From Bacillota bacterium (GTDB taxonomy: Bacteria > Bacillota > Clostridia > Christensenellales > Pumilibacteraceae), in NCBI GenBank assembly GCA_009780875.1, contig WQZE01000039.1, positions 1-7,902 on the forward strand: 7,902 bases of DNA, written 5' to 3'. Made by a program: the position numbers and the translations under genes. The notes below the pieces were generated by a model. That model worked only from the letters and a program-made list of their open reading frames with translations, ran no database searches and was not told where the DNA came from. Shown here piece by piece: positions 1 through 5,815 of this stretch; the first letter of the stretch is position 1; every line of letters starts with the position of its first letter.

Positions 1-75
1 GTGCTACGCAAGGGCTTTTCAAAAAAGTGCTCAAAAAAGACAAATCAAAAATGTGCATTTGCTGGCAAAATTTGC

Positions 76-105
76 TTGACAATTGGGGTGGATTTGTTGT
101 ACAAT
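76..105 (+). promoter_or_regulatory. Sigma-A-type promoter of rpmE
   Basis: A perfect -35 hexamer TTGACA (76-81) is followed after an 18-base spacer by TACAAT (100-105), which matches the -10 consensus at five of six positions. Transcription would start near 112 and leave a leader of about 43 bases, rich in GCAAA units, before rpmE. This is the best promoter-like sequence seen in the window. The call rests on consensus match and position alone. Confidence 0.7.
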
Positions 106-154
106 AGTAGTATAGCAAAAGCAGTAGCAAATGCAAAGATTGGAGTAATCAACT

Positions 155-373
155 ATGAGAGAGAACATTCATCCAGATTATCACGAGGTCGTGGCAAGTT
201 GTGCCTGTGGGGCAACTTTTTATACAGGTACGGTCAAAAAGGGCGAAGTGCTCAAACTTGATGTGTGCAGTGAGTGCCACCCTTATTATACCGGCAAACA
301 AAAAAACATTGAGACCGGTGGTCGTATTGACAAGTTCAAGTCAAGACTTGGCACAGGTGCAAAAAAGAAATAA
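155..373 (+). CDS. rpmE: 50S ribosomal protein L31, zinc-binding type
   Basis: This is a 72-residue protein of the bacterial L31 family, a small component of the large ribosomal subunit near the central protuberance, where it takes part in contacts with the 30S subunit. It begins MRENIHPDYHEV, which is typical of the family. Four cysteines are placed as C16-x-C18 and C38-x-x-C41, so this is the zinc-binding form, not the cysteine-free paralogue made under zinc starvation. The sequence DVCSECHPYYTGKQK (36-50) and a basic tail ending in GAKKK are also characteristic. The length is normal. The ATG is preceded by GGAG (142-145) with a 9-base gap. It is the first gene after a strong promoter and is followed by a hairpin terminator, so much of its transcript may be monocistronic. 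Confidence 0.96.
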   Translation: MRENIHPDYHEVVASCACGATFYTGTVKKGEVLKLDVCSECHPYYTGKQKNIETGGRIDKFKSRLGTGAKKK

Positions 374-380
374 GCAACGA

Positions 381-400
381 GGTGCATTTTTGGGTGCATT
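381..400 (+). repeat. Short direct repeat GGTGCATT x2
   Basis: The octamer GGTGCATT occurs at 381-388 and again at 393-400, separated by four bases, in the gap just after the rpmE stop codon. It lies immediately upstream of the hairpin at 402-437. No function is known to me. It may be a decayed duplication. Confidence 0.45.
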
Positions 401-401
401 G

Positions 402-437
402 AGAGGGTACACTGTACGATGTACATTGTACTTTTTT
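402..437 (+). terminator. Intrinsic terminator or attenuator after rpmE, made of GTACnnT heptads
   Basis: Bases 407-417 can pair with 421-431 around a 3-base loop (418-420), giving ten pairs and one C/T mismatch (412/426). Pairs a402-t436 and a404-t434, plus G-T wobbles between 403-406 and the T-run, can extend the stem. Six T residues (432-437) follow directly, which is the classic intrinsic terminator layout. The stem is only moderately GC-rich, so termination may be partial. That would let some transcription continue into the DUF1385-PrmC gene, for which I see no separate promoter. The stem consists of four consecutive heptads, GTACACT, GTACGAT, GTACATT and GTACTTT. An alternative reading is a protein-binding double palindrome, GTACA-n-TGTAC twice. 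Confidence 0.6.
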
Positions 438-456
438 GCGTTTTTGGATAATCATT

Positions 457-2241
457 TTGGCAAAGAACAAGACAAAGGTGATTAGTTATGGCGGGCAAGC
501 GCTCCTTGAAGGGGTGATGATGCGTGGCGGTAGCGGATATGCTTTGTGCGTGCGAGATAGCGAGCAAAGGATTTTGATTGCAAGTGAGCGGCAAACAAGC
601 AAAAAAAGGTGGTACCACAAGACTCCTGTTGTGCGGGGGATGGTATCCTTTGTTGCTATGCTTGTGCTTGGGATGACCGTGATGCAAAAGAGTACGGATG
701 CTTTTGTGGGAGAAAGTCAGCCACTGTCCAAAAAGTCGTTTGTATTGGCAATGGTGTTGGGGCTTGCGCTCAGCATTGGATTATTCATTTTGTTGCCCTC
801 CTTGTTGGCTAGTTGGATTGGTGACCTTGTGCCAGGCTTGGACAAGTCTGGTGGGCAAGGGCTTTTGGTAAGCAGTTTGATAGAGGCTTTTTTTAGACTT
901 GCTTTGTTTGTGTTGTATTTGGTGCTTGTGGGATTTGTGCGCGATATCAAGCGTGTCTATATGTATCACGGGGCAGAGCACAAGACCATCAACTGCTATG
1001 AGCGTGGCTATGATATGACGGTTCAAAAAGTACAAGCGTGTAGCACGAGGCACAGGCGATGTGGCACCACTTTTTTGTTTTTTGTGATGGTTGTGAGTAT
1101 TTTGGTGTTTAGTTTGGTTGGCTTTGGTTTGTCATACCTCAAACCCTATTGGGACGCCATTGACAATAGGTTTGTCAAAATGGGTATCCGCTTATTGCTT
1201 TTGCCCGTAGTGGCAGGGTTGTCGTATGAGCTTCTCAAAGGGCTTGCCAAACTGCCAGACAATTGGTTGGCAAGGGTGCTAGAAGCCCCAGGGCTTGCCC
1301 TGCAACGATTGACCACCAAAGAACCTAATGATGATATGGTGGAGATTGCCATTGCTAGTTTCTTGGTAGCCAAATCGTTGGACACTCACCCCGAGAGACC
1401 GTCCACTCGCTTTGGAGAGTATTTGGTGGGAGATATCAAGCAATCCTTGCAAGCAGAGTTTTTGCAAGGGCGCATAGACCCAAGTGATTTTGATTGGATT
1501 ATGTGCACGGTTTTGCAAAAGGCAAGGAGCAGCGTGTTGCCTTTTGACAAATTGGACAAAGCACAATATGACCGTGTGCAAAGCATTGTGAAACAAAGAT
1601 TGCAAGGTGTGCCATTGGATTATATTTTGGGCAAGTCTTGTTTTTATGGATTGGATATAGTGGTTGATGAGAGCGTGTTGATTCCACGGGGAGACACCGA
1701 GCGGCTTTGCGAAAAAGCAATCACACTCATTTTGCAAAGCCCCCAAGCGACCACAAGCGTGCTGGATTTGTGTACAGGGAGCGGGTGCCTTGCCAAGGCC
1801 ATTGCCCACGAGTGTGGCGACAAAGCGCGTTTGACCGCCGTTGATTTGTCCAAAGAGGCCCTCCAAGTGGCAAAACAAAATCTCCAAGGGAGTGGTGTCA
1901 CGGTGATACAAAGTGATTTGTTTGCCAATCTAGACGGACAGCAATTTGATTTTATTGTCTGCAATCCTCCCTATATCAAAACGGGGGAGATTGACGCTTT
2001 GGACAAAACGGTGCAAAAAGAGCCCAAAATCGCTTTGGATGGAGGCGAGGATGGCTTGGATTTTTATAGACAAATCACAAGTCATGCCAAGGCGCATTTG
2101 ACCCAAGGGGGCACACTGCTTTTGGAGATTGGACACGACCAAGCAAAGCAAGTGACCGATCTTTTGCACCTAGCAAGTTTTGAGCAAATAGAAACCCTCC
2201 AAGACTACGGTGGCCACGACCGTGTTGTTGTCGCCAAGTAG
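457..2241 (+). CDS. prmC: DUF1385 membrane protein fused to release factor glutamine methyltransferase PrmC
   Basis: This is a protein of about 594 residues with two complete modules. Residues 1 to about 300 are a DUF1385 (YqhQ-like) integral membrane domain of unknown function. It shows GGQALLEGVMMRG from residue 12, HGAEHKT (171-177), RCGTTF (201-206), PGLALQRLTTKEP (278-290) and about five hydrophobic segments. From about residue 319 to the end is PrmC (HemK), which methylates the glutamine of the GGQ motif in release factors using S-adenosylmethionine. It has a helical N-terminal part, GVPLDYILG (384-392), VLIPRGDTE (407-415, with Gly412 where Pro is usual), the SAM loop DLCTGSGC (437-444) and the catalytic NPPYI (503-507). 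I chose the TTG at 457 because GGA (446-448) precedes it at 8 bases and it gives a natural MAKNKTK start. The in-frame TTG at 436 lies inside the terminator T-run, and GTG 478 is a further alternative. In related bacteria these are usually separate adjacent genes. The fusion would tether PrmC to the membrane. Confidence 0.9.
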   Translation: MAKNKTKVISYGGQALLEGVMMRGGSGYALCVRDSEQRILIASERQTSKKRWYHKTPVVRGMVSFVAMLVLGMTVMQKSTDAFVGESQPLSKKSFVLAMVLGLALSIGLFILLPSLLASWIGDLVPGLDKSGGQGLLVSSLIEAFFRLALFVLYLVLVGFVRDIKRVYMYHGAEHKTINCYERGYDMTVQKVQACSTRHRRCGTTFLFFVMVVSILVFSLVGFGLSYLKPYWDAIDNRFVKMGIRLLLLPVVAGLSYELLKGLAKLPDNWLARVLEAPGLALQRLTTKEPNDDMVEIAIASFLVAKSLDTHPERPSTRFGEYLVGDIKQSLQAEFLQGRIDPSDFDWIMCTVLQKARSSVLPFDKLDKAQYDRVQSIVKQRLQGVPLDYILGKSCFYGLDIVVDESVLIPRGDTERLCEKAITLILQSPQATTSVLDLCTGSGCLAKAIAHECGDKARLTAVDLSKEALQVAKQNLQGSGVTVIQSDLFANLDGQQFDFIVCNPPYIKTGEIDALDKTVQKEPKIALDGGEDGLDFYRQITSHAKAHLTQGGTLLLEIGHDQAKQVTDLLHLASFEQIETLQDYGGHDRVVVAK

Positions 2242-2328
2242 TTTGCAGATGGTTGATACAAAGTGCATTATGGATAGTTTTTTGGTTGCGTAGTGCTGAT
2301 GCAATGCAAATGAAAAAAGGAGCGAGAT

Positions 2329-3018
2329 ATGAATGAAAGTTTAGCCAATGCGATTATCACTTATGCGACCAAAGAGCACGCTGAGTTTTCGGCATTGCTT
2401 GCAAATAAGTCCAAAGAGGACATTGCGGCTTGTTTGGTTGATTTGTTGACGACCTATATCAATGACAAAAATAGTAGTACTTTGCGAGAATTTATCACGG
2501 TGACAATTTGTGGATACCAGCACCACGAGGGAAAACTTGGGTACAACGGATATAGGCAAAGTACGATTGTGGGCGGCGATTATGAGTATTGCGAGGTCAA
2601 ACCAAAAAATTTTGATACCAATGAACTAAAAAACTTTGCAGAAGGTAAGCGAAAAAATAAACCTAGCAAATTATCGGGCAATGGGAACTTTACCGACTAC
2701 TGTCACAAGAGGATTGATAAAAACAAAAAAGACAATCCCAAGATGCTGGTGAGCGGATTTGTGGATGGTCGCCTTTTGTATTGCCTAGAGTTTGATTTCA
2801 ATACACCCTCATTTGTGGAGAAATTGCAAAAAATGGTGGATATAAGGTTTCCATCTGGGGATGTTGCAGGGCAATATATTAGAAGTCTAGCGTTTGATTA
2901 TAGAGATTATATAGACAGTGCAACCATTAAGATTTTTGTCACCAAAGAGCAGCTTTTGAGTTATAAAGACTTTATTCAAAAGGATTTTTTTGACAAATTG
3001 TGTGAGGTGTCAAAATGA
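2329..3018 (+). CDS. Putative type II restriction endonuclease
   Basis: This 229-residue protein has no signal peptide or membrane segment. I do not recognise its exact family. A PD-(D/E)xK-like site is suggested by G-G-D84-Y-E-Y-C-E89-V-K91-P-K, where E89 and K91 would be the ExK pair and D84 or an acidic residue further upstream (E67) the third ligand. Hydrophobic beta-like stretches follow (MLVSGFV, then a segment ending in LEFDF), with basic loops such as KRKNKPSK and KRIDKNKKD that could contact DNA. The main argument is context: its TGA stop overlaps the ATG of a DNA methyltransferase in an ATGA arrangement, the layout of a type II restriction-modification pair. The start is well supported by AGGAG (2318-2322) with a 6-base gap. 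The 87-base gap before it shows no convincing promoter. Parts of the gene are AT-rich: bases 2581-2640 have 18 G+C of 60. The nuclease assignment is an inference. Confidence 0.6.
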   Translation: MNESLANAIITYATKEHAEFSALLANKSKEDIAACLVDLLTTYINDKNSSTLREFITVTICGYQHHEGKLGYNGYRQSTIVGGDYEYCEVKPKNFDTNELKNFAEGKRKNKPSKLSGNGNFTDYCHKRIDKNKKDNPKMLVSGFVDGRLLYCLEFDFNTPSFVEKLQKMVDIRFPSGDVAGQYIRSLAFDYRDYIDSATIKIFVTKEQLLSYKDFIQKDFFDKLCEVSK

Positions 3019-3929
3019 ACAAGGAGGATGTTATTGTACCAACCAGCAGAATTATGCAAGGTGATGCCCTAACGATGCTCAAAACCTTGCCAGCCAATAG
3101 TATTGATACGGGTGTGACAAGTCCCCCATATAACAAAGGTGAAAAAAATAAAGGTTGGTTGGTTAAAAATGTACTCTACGATAGTGTTGGCGACAAAATG
3201 GATGAGCAAGACTATCAACAAGAGCAGGTTGCAGTACTCAATGAGTTGTTTAGAGTCATAAAGCCTGGTGGCAGTTTTTTTTATAATCATAAAATACGGT
3301 GGGATAAGGGTGTAATGATTCATCCATTGGAGTGGGTTGCAAAAAGCGATTGGGTTATACGCCAGGAGTTGGTTTGGGATAGAGGGATTGCAGCCAATAT
3401 TAGGGGTTGGAGATTTTGGCAAGTAGAAGAGCGTATTTATTGGCTTTATAAGCCAATGGAACAAAATATAATAGGCGAAGAGTTGCAATCCAAACACGCT
3501 TTGCAAACAAGCATTTGGAGATTTGCGCCTGAGCAAAAGTCCGTGCACCCTGCACCGTTCCCTTTGCAATTGCCATTGAGATGTATTTATTCTATCCTAG
3601 ATGATAAGCGTGATTGTGTGGTCATTGACCCTTATATGGGGAGTGGAACGACACTTGTGGCGGCAAAGTTGCTGGGGCATTGTTATATAGGTATTGATGT
3701 ATCTCAGTCATATATTGAGAGTACGAAAGAAAGGTTGGGAAAGTGTGAGCGTGAAAAGGGAATATGGGAGCAAGAAATGTCCAAACATATAGTCAAAGAA
3801 ACTTTTTCTGAGCGAAAAGAACGAGGATTGTACAGCCACCACGACAAGGACATCAAGGCACAAAAGAAGCACAAGTACAATCAAAAGAGCGAGCAGGAAT
3901 CTCCTAAACAACTTGATATGCTAGGATAA
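3015..3929 (+). CDS. Beta-class DNA amino-methyltransferase (N4-cytosine or N6-adenine) of the restriction-modification pair
   Basis: This 304-residue enzyme transfers a methyl group from S-adenosylmethionine to an exocyclic amino group in a specific DNA sequence, protecting host DNA from the neighbouring nuclease. The catalytic motif IV, TSPPYN (35-40), precedes motif X, HPAPFPLQLP (178-187), and the SAM-binding motif I, DPYMGSGTT (205-213). That order defines the beta class. SPPY is common in N4-cytosine enzymes but does not exclude N6-adenine. The variable middle part (about 60-175) would hold target recognition. After about residue 240 there is a lysine- and glutamate-rich tail ending in QLDMLG that the catalytic core does not need. 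The ATG overlaps the nuclease stop (ATGA) and has GAGGTG (3004-3009) five bases upstream, so the pair is translationally coupled with the nuclease first. No controller gene is visible. Bases 3421-3480 have 20 G+C of 60, lower than in prmC or prfA. Confidence 0.9.
   Translation: MNKEDVIVPTSRIMQGDALTMLKTLPANSIDTGVTSPPYNKGEKNKGWLVKNVLYDSVGDKMDEQDYQQEQVAVLNELFRVIKPGGSFFYNHKIRWDKGVMIHPLEWVAKSDWVIRQELVWDRGIAANIRGWRFWQVEERIYWLYKPMEQNIIGEELQSKHALQTSIWRFAPEQKSVHPAPFPLQLPLRCIYSILDDKRDCVVIDPYMGSGTTLVAAKLLGHCYIGIDVSQSYIESTKERLGKCEREKGIWEQEMSKHIVKETFSERKERGLYSHHDKDIKAQKKHKYNQKSEQESPKQLDMLG
3021..3027 (+). promoter_or_regulatory. Strong Shine-Dalgarno-like AAGGAGG inside the methyltransferase start
   Basis: AAGGAGG lies in codons 3-5 of the methyltransferase, just after the overlapping ATG. 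It is the strongest match to the anti-Shine-Dalgarno sequence in the window, yet no ATG, GTG or TTG in the methyltransferase frame follows at a usable distance. Only an ATT (3033) lies five bases downstream, and the next in-frame ATG is at 3054. It may help re-recruit ribosomes at the ATGA overlap or slow early elongation, or it may be chance. Confidence 0.35.
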
Positions 3930-3978
3930 TTTATTTGGGTATTGGGAAAGAGAATAGAAAACAATAATAGGTGAAACA

Positions 3979-5049
3979 GTGAATACAAAAAAATTGGAAT
4001 CTTTGAAAGCAAAGTATGATGAGTTGAGTATTAGGGTGGCGGATGGAGCCATCATTGGTACGAGTGAGTGGACAAAATTGGTCAAGGAGCAAGCGGGGCT
4101 TGAAGGCGTTGTGAGCGGTTTTTTGGAGTACCAAAAAATTGAGAGCGACTTGCGGGGTGCCAAGGAGATGTTGGCGAGTGAGACCGATGCCGAACTTTTG
4201 GAGATGGCCAAAGAAGAACTCAAAGAGAAGAGTGAGTTGCTTGACAAAAAAGAGCAAGAACTCAAAATTTTGCTTTTGCCCAAAGACCCGGATGATGACA
4301 AAAATGTCATTGTGGAGATAAGAGCGGGTGCTGGCGGTGATGAGGCGGCTTTGTTTGGCTATACGCTGATGCGTATGTACAAAATGTATGCGGAAAGGTG
4401 TCGGTGGAAAATTGAAGATATTGATGTGTCTATGACCGAGATTGGCGGAATCAAAGAAGCAAGTTTTATGATTAGTGGTGCGGATACCTATGCCAAACTC
4501 AAATTTGAGAGCGGTGTGCATAGGGTGCAAAGAGTGCCCGCAACGGAGACGCAGGGGCGGGTGCATACCTCTACTGTGACCGTGGCGGTTTTGCCAGAGG
4601 CCGAGAATGTAGAGATTGAAATTTTGGACAAAGACCTCAAAATTGATACTTATCGCAGTGGTGGTGCGGGTGGACAACATGTCAACAAAACGGAGAGTGC
4701 GATTCGTATCACGCATATCCCCACGGGTATTGTGGTGCAATGTCAGGACGAAAAGTCTCAAATCAAGAATCGTGAAAAGGCGATGAAAACGCTCAAAACC
4801 AAATTGTATGACCATTTCAAAAGTATTGCTGACAGCAAGTATGCAAGCACACGCAAAAGCCAAGTGGGCACGGGTGACCGCAGTGAGAGAATAAGGACCT
4901 ATAATTACAGTCAAGGCAGAATCACGGACCACCGTATTGGATTGACGATGTACAATTTGACGGATTTTGTCAATGGGGATATTGCGGAGATGTTGGAGGC
5001 TTTGCGTATTGCCGACCAGACGGCAAGGCTCAACGAAGAAGTGGACTAA
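3979..5049 (+). CDS. prfA: Peptide chain release factor 1
   Basis: RF1 is a cytoplasmic protein that reads UAA and UAG stop codons in the ribosomal A site and triggers release of the finished peptide. The protein has 356 residues, the usual length. The tripeptide P187-A188-T189 marks RF1, since RF2 has SPF there. G231-G232-Q233, within RSGGAGGQHVNKTES, is the catalytic loop that enters the peptidyl transferase centre, and Gln233 is the expected target of PrmC. The N-terminal region (about 1-100) is helical and charged, as in the family. The GTG start is chosen because AGGTGA (3969-3974) precedes it by four bases and the protein begins at the normal point (MNTKKLESLKAKYDEL). It lies 49 bases after the methyltransferase with no terminator between, so it is probably co-transcribed with the restriction-modification genes. 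Its stop interlocks with that of dapB on the other strand. Confidence 0.97.
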   Translation: MNTKKLESLKAKYDELSIRVADGAIIGTSEWTKLVKEQAGLEGVVSGFLEYQKIESDLRGAKEMLASETDAELLEMAKEELKEKSELLDKKEQELKILLLPKDPDDDKNVIVEIRAGAGGDEAALFGYTLMRMYKMYAERCRWKIEDIDVSMTEIGGIKEASFMISGADTYAKLKFESGVHRVQRVPATETQGRVHTSTVTVAVLPEAENVEIEILDKDLKIDTYRSGGAGGQHVNKTESAIRITHIPTGIVVQCQDEKSQIKNREKAMKTLKTKLYDHFKSIADSKYASTRKSQVGTGDRSERIRTYNYSQGRITDHRIGLTMYNLTDFVNGDIAEMLEALRIADQTARLNEEVD

Positions 5050-5807
5050 TGACAGATGTCATTCATTGTATAGAGTGCGGGTGGGTGACTCAGCAAATAG
5101 GAGATTGCTTTTTGTGTGCCGTTGGTATAGATGGTGCGTGAAAGAGCGGTATGTGTGAGTACGATGGTTTCGTCCCCATCATAAAAATACAATTCGTGTG
5201 TGCCCGGTGTGTTGCCGCCACGAATGGAGAGCGTGTGTGGTTGGGTGTGTGGATTGTTGTTTTTGAGTGCAGATTTGATTGCCTTGGCGGTGCCGCTGGG
5301 GCGGTCTTTTTTTTGGTTGTGGTGTTTTTCTAGGATAACAATTTCACTGTTGGGCAAGGCGTTTTGTACTTGCTTGGCAATTTGGGTCAAGATACATATC
5401 CCCCACGAGAGATTGGGGGCTAGCAAAATAGGGATTTTTTTTGCGGAGCATTTTATTTTTGCTTTTGCTTTTTGTGTGTACCCTGTGGTGGCAATCAAGA
5501 GTGGCTTTTGAAAAAGCAGTGCGGTGTCCAATAGGCGGTCAAGCAAAACGGGGCTAGAAAAATCCAAAAAAATATCGGGTGTGTTTTTTTGCAAAAGTTG
5601 CGTGAGTTGATGTATTGGATGCAAGCCAAAAGACCCTTTTTTTTGCGAGCAAAGCGACAACAAAGGGTTGTGGGTGTCCAAAATATGTACGCCCTTTTGC
5701 GAGAGCCCCCCAATGACTTGAAAACCTTGGGGGAGACTGGTGCGTATGGCGGTACCCATTTTGCCACTAAATCCAAAGATAAATAGTTTGATTGGCGGTG
5801 TAGACAT
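5046..5807 (-). CDS. dapB: 4-hydroxy-tetrahydrodipicolinate reductase
   Basis: DapB reduces hydroxy-tetrahydrodipicolinate to tetrahydrodipicolinate with NAD(P)H, in the cytoplasmic route to diaminopimelate and lysine. The protein has 253 residues, near the usual 245-275. The nucleotide-binding loop is GFSGKMG (12-18). DFSSP (82-86), TTGY (107-110) and APNLSWGI (130-137) follow. The active-site block EKHHNQKKDRPSGTA (160-174) contains the paired histidines 162-163 and Lys166, corresponding to the catalytic residues of the family. IRGGNTPGTHE and a C-terminal LYTMNDI are also typical. AGGAG (5817-5813) lies five bases before the ATG and shares bases with the dapA stop codon, so translation is coupled to dapA. 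It is the last gene of the asd-dapA-dapB operon. The + strand is strongly G-rich over C here, making this gene's coding strand C-rich and the protein rich in His, Thr, Pro and Gln. Confidence 0.95.
   Translation of the reverse strand: MSTPPIKLFIFGFSGKMGTAIRTSLPQGFQVIGGLSQKGVHILDTHNPLLSLCSQKKGSFGLHPIHQLTQLLQKNTPDIFLDFSSPVLLDRLLDTALLFQKPLLIATTGYTQKAKAKIKCSAKKIPILLAPNLSWGICILTQIAKQVQNALPNSEIVILEKHHNQKKDRPSGTAKAIKSALKNNNPHTQPHTLSIRGGNTPGTHELYFYDGDETIVLTHTALSRTIYTNGTQKAISYLLSHPPALYTMNDICH
5048..5063. repeat. Perfect dyad across the prfA/dapB convergent stop codons
   Basis: AATGACA (5048-5054) and TGTCATT (5057-5063) are perfect inverted repeats around GA. As RNA this allows a six-pair stem with a four-base loop on either transcript. 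It starts inside the prfA stop codon and covers the last codons of dapB. No T-run follows on either strand, so it is not a standard intrinsic terminator. It might mark or stabilise overlapping 3' ends. Confidence 0.5.
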
Positions 5808-5815
5808 TGATTCTC

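Larger units (their letters stand above)
2242..3978 (+). other. Probable acquired restriction-modification insert between prmC and prfA
   Basis: The stretch between the prmC stop and the prfA start holds only the nuclease-methyltransferase pair and short flanks of 87 and 49 bases. In many Clostridia prmC is followed directly by prfA, so the pair looks inserted. Sampled lines inside it have 30-33 percent G+C (2581-2640, 3421-3480), against 63 percent at 1741-1800 and 52 percent at 4561-4620. I found no transposase, integrase, flanking repeat or target duplication, so how it entered is not visible. Confidence 0.55.

Noticed and set aside
1..75. The tail of an upstream gene at the left edge
   Set aside because: Several frames are open for short distances, but none gives a recognisable C-terminus. 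No feature can be supported.
407..431. The four GTAC sequences as recognition sites of the neighbouring restriction-modification pair
   Set aside because: GTAC is also common elsewhere in the window (for example 99-102, 2541-2544, 3171-3174), and nothing in the methyltransferase ties it to GTAC. The link would be a guess.
436..459. Start of the DUF1385-PrmC protein at TTG 436
   Set aside because: This TTG is formed partly by the T-run of the terminator and has no ribosome binding site. TTG 457 has GGA upstream and gives a natural MAK start.
1279..1911. A 210-residue open frame antisense to the PrmC domain
   Set aside because: It is a shadow of the prmC frame, with low-complexity Cys/His-rich translation and no recognisable domain.
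1905..2265. An 11-base repeat, GATACAAAGTG, in prmC (1905-1915) and just after it (2255-2265)
   Set aside because: It is too short and one copy is coding. There is no matching copy at the prfA side, so it does not mark an insertion boundary.
2242..2328. A promoter for the restriction-modification genes
   Set aside because: TTGATA (2253-2258) and TTGCAG (2243-2248) have no good -10 partner at 16-18 bases. Only the AGGAG ribosome binding site is convincing here.
3931..4932. A 333-residue open frame antisense to prfA
   Set aside because: It lies almost wholly inside the strongly supported prfA, its translation shows no family motifs, and it is explained by the codon bias of prfA.
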